This document shows, in pieces, positions 1-8,188 of a DNA stretch of 64,000 bases. A program made the position numbers and the translations under genes. Position 1 is the stretch's first letter; each line of letters starts with the position of its first letter. The stretch is from Notoacmeibacter sp. (lineage in GTDB: Bacteria; Pseudomonadota; Alphaproteobacteria; Rhizobiales; Rhizobiaceae). The stretch is taken from contig JAIOIW010000031.1 of NCBI GenBank assembly GCA_019912385.1, forward strand, positions 140,994 to 204,993. Reading direction: 5' to 3'. The notes beneath the pieces were generated by a model that was not told where the DNA came from, did no database searches, and saw only the letters and a list, made by a program, of their open reading frames with translations.

Positions 1-269
<269 letters not shown>

Positions 270-313
270 TAAAGGCCTCCGCACACAACCTAATTTCTCA
301 GGAAAGGAAAGAC

Positions 314-1159
314 ATGAAACTCGTGCGCTACGGCGAAGCCGGCTCCGAAAAGCCCGGCATGATCGACGCTGACGGCAGACTGCACGACCTGTCGGCTCAC
401 GTTGCCGACATCTCCGGCGATGTGCTGACCGATGCGGGGCTTGCGAAGCTGCGCGCGATCGATCCGTTTTCGCTTCCCCTCGTGGACGGCGAGCCGCGCT
501 TCGGCCCGTGCGTCGGGGCGATCGGCAAGTTCATGTGCATCGGCCTCAATTATTCCGACCACGCCGCGGAGACGGGCGCCGCGATTCCCGAGCATCCGAT
601 CCTGTTCATGAAGGCGAACTCGGCAATCGTCGGACCCAACGATACGGTTGTGCTGCCTCGCGGATCCACCCACAGCGACTGGGAGGTCGAACTGGGCGTG
701 GTCATCGGAGAAACGGCGAAATACGTTTCCGAGGAGGACGCGCTGAATTACGTGGCGGGCTATTGCGTCATCAACGATGTCTCGGAGCGGCATTTCCAGA
801 CGGGACTGACCGGCCAGTGGACCAAGGGCAAGTCCTGCGACACGTTCGGACCGACCGGCCCGTGGCTCGTTACGCGCGACGAGGTTCCCGATCCACAGGC
901 GCTCGCCATGTCGCTCGACGTCAACGGCAGGCGCATGCAGACCGGCAGCACGTCGACCATGATCTTTTCCGTCGCGCAGATCATCTCGCATCTGTCGCAG
1001 ATGTTCACGCTGCATCCCGGCGACGTCATTTCCACGGGCACGCCGCCCGGCGTCGGAATGGGCATGAAACCGCCGGTTTATCTGAAGCCCGGCGATGTCA
1101 TGGAGCTTGCGATCGATGGACTTGGCCGGCAGCGCCAGGCAGTGGAAATGGATGCGTGA
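314..1159 (+). CDS. Fumarylacetoacetate hydrolase (FAH) family protein, likely 2,4-diketo-3-deoxy-sugar-acid hydrolase
   Basis: A 281-residue protein of the FAH superfamily, cytoplasmic metal-dependent enzymes that cleave C-C bonds in diketo acids. The divalent-metal ligands are visible as E124 and E126 in SDWEVELGVVIG and D155 in VINDVSERH. The family glycine-rich loop TGTPPGVG lies at 241-248, and the GLNYSDHA segment at ~78 is typical. The start ATG follows a purine-rich site (AGGAAAG). Close relatives are often labelled ureidoglycolate lyase or 2,4-diketo-3-deoxy-L-fuconate/rhamnonate hydrolase. The SDR upstream and hydroxyacid dehydrogenase downstream favour the sugar-acid role (products pyruvate plus lactate), but sequence alone cannot settle the substrate. 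Confidence 0.88.
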   Translation: MKLVRYGEAGSEKPGMIDADGRLHDLSAHVADISGDVLTDAGLAKLRAIDPFSLPLVDGEPRFGPCVGAIGKFMCIGLNYSDHAAETGAAIPEHPILFMKANSAIVGPNDTVVLPRGSTHSDWEVELGVVIGETAKYVSEEDALNYVAGYCVINDVSERHFQTGLTGQWTKGKSCDTFGPTGPWLVTRDEVPDPQALAMSLDVNGRRMQTGSTSTMIFSVAQIISHLSQMFTLHPGDVISTGTPPGVGMGMKPPVYLKPGDVMELAIDGLGRQRQAVEMDA

Positions 1160-1243
1160 GGCGCGCCGTGAGCGGGTTGGGCCAAGCAGGTAGCGTACGG
1201 GGCCTTGCCGGCCGCGGGTTGTAAAAAGGACAGGAATGACAGG

Positions 1244-2200
1244 ATGACTCGGAATCTTCTCGTGATCGGCAGCGCCACGCCGCGGATGATGGACCAGTTC
1301 TCAAAGATGTTCACGGTCCATTTCGCCGAACAGGGCAGGACGCTCGCCCCGGCGCTCGCCGGCAAGGCGGACCAGATCGTGGCGGTTTCGACTTATGGGG
1401 ACCGCGGGATCGGGCGAGACCTCATCGCGGCCCTGCCCAATCTGGAGATCATATCCAGCTACGGCGTCGGCTATGACGGGATCGACGTGCAGGCAGCGAT
1501 CGACCGCGGCATCATGGTGACCCACACGCCGAATGTGCTCAATGCCGATGTCGCCAACACCGCGATCATGTTGATGCTGGCGGTCAGCCGCCGGCTCGTT
1601 GTCGATGATGCCTATGTGCGCGCGGGCCGCTGGGCGAGGGAGGGCGCCGCACCGCTGCGGCGCTCCATCGAGGGAAAGAAGGTCGGCATTCTGGGCCTGG
1701 GGCGCATCGGCGAGACAATCGCGGAAAAGCTGCAGGTTTTCGATTGCGAGGTCGTGTACCACTCGCGTAATCCCAAGCCCGAGGTTTCCTACGAGTATTA
1801 CGGCAATCTCGTGATGATGGCGGGCGACTGCGACTATCTGGTGGTGGTGACGCCTGGAGGCTCCGCCACCCGCAAGCTCGTCGGCCGCGAGGTGATCGAA
1901 GCCCTGGGCCCGGAAGGTACCCTGATCAATATTGCGCGCGGCACGGTTGTCGACGAGGCGGAACTGGTCGCCGCACTCCAGGACGGGAGGCTCGGTGCGG
2001 CCGGCCTCGACGTTTTCGAGAACGAGCCCCATGTGCCCGAGGCCCTGTTCGCGATGGAAAACGTCGTCCTGACGCCGCATGTCGGTAGCGCGACGGAAGA
2101 AACGCGCCGCGCCATGGGCGATCTCGTGGTGGAGAATATCGTCCGCTTCTTCAACGAGGGAAAGGCCGTCACGCCTGTTCCGGAATGCCGCGGCATGTGA
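1244..2200 (+). CDS. D-2-hydroxyacid dehydrogenase (glyoxylate/hydroxypyruvate reductase-like)
   Basis: A 318-residue NAD(P)-dependent D-isomer 2-hydroxyacid dehydrogenase. The Rossmann motif GLGRIG is followed ~20 residues later by SRNPK, a basic end to the second strand that usually indicates NADPH preference. The catalytic triad is visible: Arg in NIARGTVVDE, Glu in DVFENEPHVPEAL and His in TPHVGSAT. I chose the ATG at 1244 (MTRNLLVIG) rather than an upstream TTG, because the protein then begins at the first beta strand and AGGACAGG lies just upstream. It is probably cotranscribed with the FAH-family gene. The likely substrates are glyoxylate or hydroxypyruvate, but this is not proven by sequence. 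Confidence 0.87.
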   Translation: MTRNLLVIGSATPRMMDQFSKMFTVHFAEQGRTLAPALAGKADQIVAVSTYGDRGIGRDLIAALPNLEIISSYGVGYDGIDVQAAIDRGIMVTHTPNVLNADVANTAIMLMLAVSRRLVVDDAYVRAGRWAREGAAPLRRSIEGKKVGILGLGRIGETIAEKLQVFDCEVVYHSRNPKPEVSYEYYGNLVMMAGDCDYLVVVTPGGSATRKLVGREVIEALGPEGTLINIARGTVVDEAELVAALQDGRLGAAGLDVFENEPHVPEALFAMENVVLTPHVGSATEETRRAMGDLVVENIVRFFNEGKAVTPVPECRGM

Positions 2201-2217
2201 GGCGAAAGCTGGGCCGG

Positions 2218-3732
2218 TCAGCTTGAGAACGTGTCCCTGTAGCTCTCCCGCAGCACGTTCTTCTGTACCTTGCCCATGGTGTTGCGCGGCAGTTCGGCGG
2301 CGAAGAAGATGCGCTTGGGCTGCTTGAAACGGGCGAGCTTCTCGCGGATCGAGCCGAGGATGACGGGCTCGGACAGGCTTGCGCCCCGCAGGGGAACGAC
2401 CACGCCGACGACGCCTTCCCCGAAATCGGGATGAGGAACGCCGATGACCGCCGATTCGGCCACGCCCGCCAGATCGTCGAGCACCAGTTCGACCTCCTTT
2501 GGATAGATGTTGTAGCCGCCGGAGATGATCAGGTCCTTGCCGCGCCCGACGATGGTGACGTAGCCGTCTTCATCGACAAATCCGAGGTCGCCGGTGATGA
2601 AGTAGCCGTCGGTCCGGAACTCGGCGGCAGTCTTTTCGGGCATGCGCCAATAGCCCTTGAACACGTTGCGGCCCTTCACCTCGATCACGCCGATCTTGCC
2701 GGTGGGAAGAAGCGCGCCGGTTTCCGGATCCGCGATCCGCAGGTCCACGCCGGGCAGCGGAAAGCCGACCGTACCCGCCCGCCGTTCGCCGTCATAGGGG
2801 TTCGAGGTGTTCATGTTGGTCTCGGTCATGCCATAGCGTTCGAGAATGCGATGGCATGTGCGCTGCTCGAACTGCGTATGGGTTTCGGCCAGCAGCGGCG
2901 CGGAGCCCGAGACGAACAGGCGCATGTGGGAGACGGCATCGCGGTCCAGCCGATCGTCGGCGAGCAGGCGAGTGTAGAAGGTCGGAACGCCCATCATCGT
3001 CGTGGCGCGCGGCATGAACTTCATCAGCGCGTCGACATCGAGGCCGGGGAGGAAGATCATCGATCCACCAGCGAGCAGGATGACGTTTGTCGCCACGAAC
3101 AGCCCATGGGTGTGGAAGATCGGCAGGGCGTGCAGCAGCACGTCTTCGCCGGTGAAGCGCCAGTAGTCCACCAGCGCCTCGGCATTGGAGAGCAGATTGT
3201 CGTGGGAGAGCATCGCGCCCTTTGAGCGCCCGGTGGTGCCCGAGGTGTAGAGGAATGCGGCAAGATCGTCGGCGCCGCGGTCCACCGCTGCGAATTCGCC
3301 GGCCTGGCTGGAAGCAGCCTCGGCAAAGCTGCCGCTTCCATCCGCATTCAGCGTCATGAGCGCCGCGCCGGCTTTTACGGCGACCGGGCCGAGCGCGTCG
3401 GCGCCGGCATTGTCGCACAACAGCAGTCTTGCCTCGGCATCGGTCACGAAATACTCGACCTCGGTTGCCGTGTAGGCGGTATTGAGCGGCAGGAAGATCG
3501 CGCCTGCCTGCACGCAGGCGGCATAGACGGCCAGCGCCTCGGGCGATTTCCTGACCTGGACGGCAACGCGGTCACCGGTTTCCACGCCCGCTCCGCGCAG
3601 CGCGTGCGCGAAACGCGCCGCCATGGCCAGGAATTGCGCATAGGTGATCTCCTTGCCGTCGGGCAGGATCATGAACGTCCGGGCGCTGCCCTCATGCGGG
3701 GCGAACAGGCGGTCGTACAGCAGATTGGCCAT
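2218..3732 (-). CDS. matB: Malonyl-CoA synthetase
   Basis: An acyl-adenylate-forming enzyme of 504 residues that activates malonate with ATP and CoA. It carries the adenylation signature YTSGTTGRSKGAML, the MTETNMNTSNPY segment seen in rhizobial MatB, the ITGDLG hinge region, and the C-terminal lysine in PRNTMGKVQKN. End-to-end resemblance to rhizobial MatB is strong. The chosen ATG (MANLLYDRL) matches the MatB N-terminus and has GGAG 10 nt upstream. An alternative ATG at 3753 overlaps the amidase stop as ATGA and would add seven residues. It is translationally coupled or nearly so to the upstream amidase, suggesting malonamate or another malonate precursor as the source. Confidence 0.92.
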   Translation of the reverse strand: MANLLYDRLFAPHEGSARTFMILPDGKEITYAQFLAMAARFAHALRGAGVETGDRVAVQVRKSPEALAVYAACVQAGAIFLPLNTAYTATEVEYFVTDAEARLLLCDNAGADALGPVAVKAGAALMTLNADGSGSFAEAASSQAGEFAAVDRGADDLAAFLYTSGTTGRSKGAMLSHDNLLSNAEALVDYWRFTGEDVLLHALPIFHTHGLFVATNVILLAGGSMIFLPGLDVDALMKFMPRATTMMGVPTFYTRLLADDRLDRDAVSHMRLFVSGSAPLLAETHTQFEQRTCHRILERYGMTETNMNTSNPYDGERRAGTVGFPLPGVDLRIADPETGALLPTGKIGVIEVKGRNVFKGYWRMPEKTAAEFRTDGYFITGDLGFVDEDGYVTIVGRGKDLIISGGYNIYPKEVELVLDDLAGVAESAVIGVPHPDFGEGVVGVVVPLRGASLSEPVILGSIREKLARFKQPKRIFFAAELPRNTMGKVQKNVLRESYRDTFSS

Positions 3733-3749
3733 GAAATGCGTGCTCCGGT

Positions 3750-5225
3750 TCAACTGGCTGTGTGGCGGGTGACGGGATCGATCGGCGTTTTCGGGAATCC
3801 GACCGCTTCCTCGACGGCGCGCGCGGCCCTCAGCAGGACGGCCTCGCCGCGCGGCGGCCCGATCAACTGTATGCCCACGGGCATGCCGGACGCGGTGAAG
3901 CCCGCCGGCATGGCGATAGCCGGAAGCGCCGTCGTGGTCGCGAGGAAGGAAAAGCGCAGCCAGTCGACATAGTCCGTTACGGGCTGGCCGTCGACGGCGA
4001 GCGGGAACTCCTCCTCGACAAGACCAGGCTCAAGCCCTGCGACCGGTATGGCCAGCACGTCATAGCCTTGCAGAAAGGTGCGCATCGCATGGTAGAGCAC
4101 GGTGCGCTGGCGCAACGCGTCATAGATCCGGCCGGTCTTCAGTTGACGGCCGAAATCGGTGTTCTCGCGCAGGGTGCGCTTGAAGTGCTTCTGCACGGTA
4201 TCCGGAAGATAGGCATTGACCGAACCGTAGTGGATGCCGCGCAACGCGACATAGGTTTCGTAGAGGCCGGGCAGTTCAGGGCAGGCATCCTCGACGGTAG
4301 CGCCAGCGCGCGCGGCTTTCTCCATCGCACCGCGCAACACCCGGCGGATTTCCTTTTCCACCGGTGCGAAGCCGCCCTGGTCCTCGGAAAACGCGATCCG
4401 TACCCTGCCGTCGGCTTTCGCGACCTCCTCCTGGAACGAGATCTCGGGTGCTGGCAGGGAGATCGGCGTGCGCGGATCGTAGCCTGTCATGGCATCGAGA
4501 AAGAGGGCGAGGTCGCGCACGTCGCGCGCCATCGGGCCGGAGACGCCCTCCGTTGAAAACGCGGTCGCTGCCGGACCGCCGCCGCAGCGTCCCGGCGTCG
4601 GGCGCAAGCCAACGACCCCGCAATAGGCCGCGGGCGTACGCAGGGATCCGGCGAGGTCGGAGCCGTGGGACAGCCAGGTTTCGCCCGCTGCGAGCGAGGC
4701 CGCCGCGCCGCCCGACGAACCGCCGGCATTCTTGCGCGTGTCCCAGGGATTGCGCGTGTAGCCAAACACGTCGTTGAAGGTGTTTCCTCCGGCGCCGAAT
4801 TCCGGCGTGTTGGTCTTGCCGACGACCACGCCGCCGCGCGCTTCCAGCTTCTCCACCAGCGGATCGCTTTCCCCGGGCACGAAGTCCTTCAGCGCGACAT
4901 TGCCGAAAGTGCAGGGCACGCCTTTCACCAGGTTGAGGTCCTTGATCCCGATCGGCAGCCCGCCCAGCCAGCCGGCTTCCTTGCCATGGACCGCTTCGTC
5001 CGTGGCGAGGTTCTTCAGAGCCTCGCGCGCCCGGTCCTCGCAAAGGGTAACCATCGCGTTGATTGCGGGCCCGGTCTCGGCAATACGAGAAAACGCCGCA
5101 TCGAGGAGTTCGACCGGCGAAATTTCGCGCGCCTTGAGCAATGCGACGGCTTCGCGGGCTGGAAGGGCGCAAAGGGCGGGACCTGAATATCCCGGCGCCG
5201 GTTCGGTGCTCTTGTTCTCGTTCAT
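3750..5225 (-). CDS. Amidase-signature family hydrolase
   Basis: A 491-residue amidase-signature enzyme. The Ser-cisSer-Lys triad can be placed by spacing as in FAAH: Lys95 in GLPIGIKDLN, Ser170 in NAGGSSGG and Ser194 in DLAGSLRTPAAYCG, with the usual 24-residue gap between the serines. The ATG at 5225 has a good AGGAAGG site; longer readings upstream run through non-conserved sequence. It is the first gene of a two-gene unit with matB, echoing the known association of malonamidase E2 with malonate metabolism in Bradyrhizobium. Malonamate hydrolysis is therefore the favoured inference. Generic amidase or glutamyl-tRNA amidotransferase-A-like activities remain possible, but no gatB/C partners are present. 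Confidence 0.82.
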   Translation of the reverse strand: MNENKSTEPAPGYSGPALCALPAREAVALLKAREISPVELLDAAFSRIAETGPAINAMVTLCEDRAREALKNLATDEAVHGKEAGWLGGLPIGIKDLNLVKGVPCTFGNVALKDFVPGESDPLVEKLEARGGVVVGKTNTPEFGAGGNTFNDVFGYTRNPWDTRKNAGGSSGGAAASLAAGETWLSHGSDLAGSLRTPAAYCGVVGLRPTPGRCGGGPAATAFSTEGVSGPMARDVRDLALFLDAMTGYDPRTPISLPAPEISFQEEVAKADGRVRIAFSEDQGGFAPVEKEIRRVLRGAMEKAARAGATVEDACPELPGLYETYVALRGIHYGSVNAYLPDTVQKHFKRTLRENTDFGRQLKTGRIYDALRQRTVLYHAMRTFLQGYDVLAIPVAGLEPGLVEEEFPLAVDGQPVTDYVDWLRFSFLATTTALPAIAMPAGFTASGMPVGIQLIGPPRGEAVLLRAARAVEEAVGFPKTPIDPVTRHTAS

Positions 5226-5407
5226 GGGCCTTCCTGCACTCCTCCTCGAAACGTCTGCGGCAGACCCTATTGCGAGACATGGCGGAAAGGAAAGGGCCTG
5301 TTTCCGCCGATCGGCTTTTTGCATTCTGCGAGAAAAGATTGACCGGAAGCAAGTCACATGTAAGGAAATGAATATATACGGAACCGCCATCGGCGTGCGA
5401 GGAAGCG

Positions 5408-6022
5408 ATGACCCATTCAGATAAACTCGACCAGGTCTTTTCGGCAGTCGATGCGGCCAATGCGGCCGATCCAAACACGGTCGAGGTCGACGGCAAGCTA
5501 GTGCCCGCGGCTCTCGTTTACGGGCAGCGCATGACCGCGACGTTGGAAAAGTTCCAGCCTGATGCCTCGGAAGAATTGCAGATCGCGATCAGGGGACAGC
5601 ATATCGAGCGCTTCTCCATCCCGCGCGAAACCTATCCCGAAGGGAAGGCCGGATACTATCGCTGGCGCAACGAACTGAAGAAGCGGCATGCCATCCGCCT
5701 CGGCGAAATCATGCGCGAAATGGGCTATGGCGAGGAATCGATCGAACGCGTTGGCCGGATCGTCCGCAAGGAAAAGCCGCAGACCGATCCCGAATCGCAG
5801 ACGCTCGAAGATATCGCCTCGCTGGTGTTTCTCGAGTTCGAACTCGATGCTTTCCTTGCGAAATACGGAAGCTATGCGCCCGAAAAACTCGCCGATATCC
5901 TCGCAAAGACTTGGCGGAAAATGTCGGAAAATGGCCACGAGGCCGCGCTCAAGCTCGATTTGCCGCAGGGTGTCGTGGACCTTCTGCACCAGGGGCTGGC
6001 GGCGCTCGACACCCCGAGCTGA
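5408..6022 (+). CDS. DUF4202 family protein
   Basis: A 204-residue soluble protein without a signal peptide or membrane segment. It fits the DUF4202 family in length and in the segments IRGQHIERFSIPRETYPEGK and YYRWRNELKKRHA; the function is unknown. The composition is rich in charged helical residues (EIMREMGYGEESIERVGRIVRKE). RBS AGGA lies 5' of the ATG. It begins a plus-strand stretch leading into the SulP-SoeABC genes, but a hairpin (6042-6066) and a separate candidate promoter lie between, so cotranscription is uncertain. Its position beside sulfur-oxidation genes is suggestive only. Confidence 0.7.
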   Translation: MTHSDKLDQVFSAVDAANAADPNTVEVDGKLVPAALVYGQRMTATLEKFQPDASEELQIAIRGQHIERFSIPRETYPEGKAGYYRWRNELKKRHAIRLGEIMREMGYGEESIERVGRIVRKEKPQTDPESQTLEDIASLVFLEFELDAFLAKYGSYAPEKLADILAKTWRKMSENGHEAALKLDLPQGVVDLLHQGLAALDTPS

Positions 6023-6041
6023 CAGGCGCGGATTGGTGCCA

Positions 6042-6066
6042 GACTGCGCAATTGTGATGCGCAGTC
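6042..6066 (+). repeat. Perfect 9-bp inverted repeat after the DUF4202 gene
   Basis: GACTGCGCA (6042-6050) is perfectly complementary to TGCGCAGTC (6058-6066), with a 7-nt loop. It starts 19 nt after the DUF4202 stop. There is no T-tract, so it may be a weak terminator or 3'-end stabilising hairpin rather than a canonical intrinsic terminator. Confidence 0.6.
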
Positions 6067-6135
6067 GCGTGAAGCGGCAAAACAACGCACCACAAAGTCG
6101 GTTTTGGGCTTGGAATGCTCTTTTATCGGCTGGAC

Positions 6136-6170
6136 TTGGCCCCATCCGTTATATAGGAATAATTGAATAC
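6136..6170 (+). promoter_or_regulatory. Candidate promoter and sulfur-responsive operator upstream of the SulP-soeABC unit
   Basis: A possible -35 TTGGCC (6136-6141) stands 16 nt from AATAAT (6158-6163). The latter is part of the 13-nt string AATAATTGAATAC (6158-6170), which recurs exactly at 13728-13740 upstream of the dsrE2-like gene. At the second site it forms an exact ATTC-N8-GAAT dyad; here the left half is degenerate (TATAG in place of TATTC). Overlap of the shared element with the -10 region would suit a repressor. This is inference from sequence similarity only. Confidence 0.45.
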
Positions 6171-6178
6171 ATGTGCGC

Positions 6179-6197
6179 ATCGGCATGATATGCCGAT
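6179..6197. promoter_or_regulatory. 8-bp dyad in the 5' leader of the SulP gene
   Basis: ATCGGCAT and ATGCCGAT form a perfect 8-bp inverted repeat around a 3-nt centre (GAT). It lies ~100 bp before the SulP start and just downstream of the candidate promoter, so it could be an operator or a leader hairpin. No regulator gene is adjacent. Confidence 0.4.
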
Positions 6198-6296
6198 CAT
6201 TGCAGGCAGGGGCTGTCCCGTGCTTGCTGTTTGCGTCGGGAGGACGCGATACGGACCGGTTTCTCCGCTCGGAAATGGCGTCGGCATGGGGAGGAA

Positions 6297-8132
6297 ATGA
6301 GCACACAATCGGCGCGATCGGCGAACCTGCTGCAATCGGCGTGGCTGTCGAGGCTGCTGCCGTTCCTCGGCTGGGCGCCCATGGTCAACCGCATGACGCT
6401 GAAGGCCGACCTTTGGGCCGGCCTGACGGGCGCCGTGATCGTTTTGCCGCAAGGCGTGGCCTTTGCGACGATCGCGGGCATGCCACCCGAATACGGTCTT
6501 TATGCAGGGGTCGTGCCGGCGATCATCGCCGCGCTGTTCGGCTCGTCCTGGCAAATGGTGTCTGGGCCGACGACCGCTGCGTCGGTCGTGCTTTTTTCCT
6601 CGTTGTCCGCCCTGGCAATTCCTGGGACGTCCGAATACGTGCTGCTGGCGCTCACCCTTGCCTTCCTGGTTGGCGCGGTCCAGCTCGCCATGGGCATGGC
6701 GCGGCTTGGCGCCATCGTTAATTTCATTTCCCACTCGGTGGTGATCGGCTTCACCGCCGGAGCGGCGATCCTGATCATGTTCAACCAGGTCCAGCATTTC
6801 TTCGGCCTTGCGATTCCGCGCGGCTTGCATCCTCATGAGGTTATTGCCTTCTTCTCCTCCCATCTTCCCGAAATCGACCTGCATACCATGGCGGTCGGTG
6901 TGGCGACGCTTGCTGCGGGTATCCTGGTGCGGCGCTTCCTGCCCCGAGTGCCCTATATGATCTTCGCCATTCTTGTCGGCAGTGTGCTGGCTTACCTGCT
7001 CAACGAGTTCGCGGGCGGCGAAGTGGCCACCGTCGGTGCGCTGCCGGCAGACCTGCCGCCGCTGTCGTCGCCGAGTTTCTCCTATTCGGTCTGGCGCGAA
7101 TTGGCCCCGACCGTTGCCGCGGTCACACTGTTCGCGCTGACGGAGGCGATGTCGATCTCGCGTGCGCTCGCCGTGCGGACCGGCCAGTATATCGACGCAA
7201 ACCAGGAATTCATCGGGCAGGGGCTCTCGAACATCGTGGGTTCGTTCTTCTCCGCCTATGTCGCCACCGGCTCGTTCAACCGCAGCGGCCTTAACTACGA
7301 CGCGGGTGCCAAGACGCCGATGGCCTCCATCTTTGCCGGCGCTTTCCTTGCCGTGGTGATCGTGCTCGTCGCGCCGCTGGCCACCTATCTGCCGAACGCG
7401 GCGATGGCCGGCGTGCTGTTCCTCGTCGCCTGGGGACTGATCGACATCCGGCACATCCGGCAGATCGTGCGGACATCGAAGACCGAAACGGTGGTGCTCG
7501 CGGTAACCTTCGTCTCAGCGCTGCTGCTGGAACTGGAGTTCGCAATTTTTGCCGGCGTTCTTCTTTCCCTGCTGCTGTTTCTCTACCGTACTGCCAATCC
7601 GACGATCCTGGTGCGCGTACCCGATCCGATGAGCCCGGGGCGCAAGTTCGTGACCGCGGACGCCGAACTGCCGGAATGCCGGCAGGTACGCATCATCCGC
7701 TTCGACGGAGCTCTGTTCTTCGGCGCAGCCGCGACATTTACCGAGACGCTGCGGGACTACGAGAAGAAATCGCCGAGCCAGAAGCACCTGGTCATCGTCA
7801 TGAGCGGTGTCAATTTCATCGACGTGACCGGTGCGGATGCGCTTGTCCAGGCAGCCCGCAGATACCGGCTGCGCAACGGCGGCCTCTACCTGATCCGGCC
7901 CAAGGAGGCAGTCATCGACCGGCTCGCGCGCGGTGGCTATCTGGAGGAAATCGGCCCGGAGAACATCTTCGATTCCAAGACCGCCGCCCTGCGCGCGATC
8001 TATCGCAAACTCGACTATGACATCTGCAGGCAATGCGGACGTACCGTATTCGTCGAATGCCGGCGCATGGGCAAGCAGGAGCCCACCGAGCAGGACTACG
8101 ACGACGAACCGGCAACCGTGCCGGCAAGATAA
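6297..8132 (+). CDS. SulP family anion (sulfate) transporter with STAS domain and Cys-rich tail
   Basis: A 611-residue inner-membrane protein. The N-terminal ~430 residues are strongly hydrophobic and contain the SulP core (LWAGLTGAVIVLPQGVAFATIAG and GSFNRSGLNYDAGAKTPMA). A STAS domain follows, with the VNFIDVTGADALV loop at ~505-515. The ATG at 6297 is directly preceded by GGGGAGGAA. After the STAS domain there is an extra tail with CRQCGRTVFVEC, a CxxC-x7-C arrangement that could bind a metal or sense redox state. The gene is 56 bp upstream of soeA and codirectional. Sulfate produced in the cytoplasm by SoeABC must leave the cell, so sulfate export or exchange is a reasonable inference. 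SulP proteins more commonly import. Confidence 0.85.
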   Translation: MSTQSARSANLLQSAWLSRLLPFLGWAPMVNRMTLKADLWAGLTGAVIVLPQGVAFATIAGMPPEYGLYAGVVPAIIAALFGSSWQMVSGPTTAASVVLFSSLSALAIPGTSEYVLLALTLAFLVGAVQLAMGMARLGAIVNFISHSVVIGFTAGAAILIMFNQVQHFFGLAIPRGLHPHEVIAFFSSHLPEIDLHTMAVGVATLAAGILVRRFLPRVPYMIFAILVGSVLAYLLNEFAGGEVATVGALPADLPPLSSPSFSYSVWRELAPTVAAVTLFALTEAMSISRALAVRTGQYIDANQEFIGQGLSNIVGSFFSAYVATGSFNRSGLNYDAGAKTPMASIFAGAFLAVVIVLVAPLATYLPNAAMAGVLFLVAWGLIDIRHIRQIVRTSKTETVVLAVTFVSALLLELEFAIFAGVLLSLLLFLYRTANPTILVRVPDPMSPGRKFVTADAELPECRQVRIIRFDGALFFGAAATFTETLRDYEKKSPSQKHLVIVMSGVNFIDVTGADALVQAARRYRLRNGGLYLIRPKEAVIDRLARGGYLEEIGPENIFDSKTAALRAIYRKLDYDICRQCGRTVFVECRRMGKQEPTEQDYDDEPATVPAR

Positions 8133-8188
8133 CAACATCCGGAAGAACGGGATCCGCGCGGAACTGCGCCCAGGAGGAATGATCAGAC

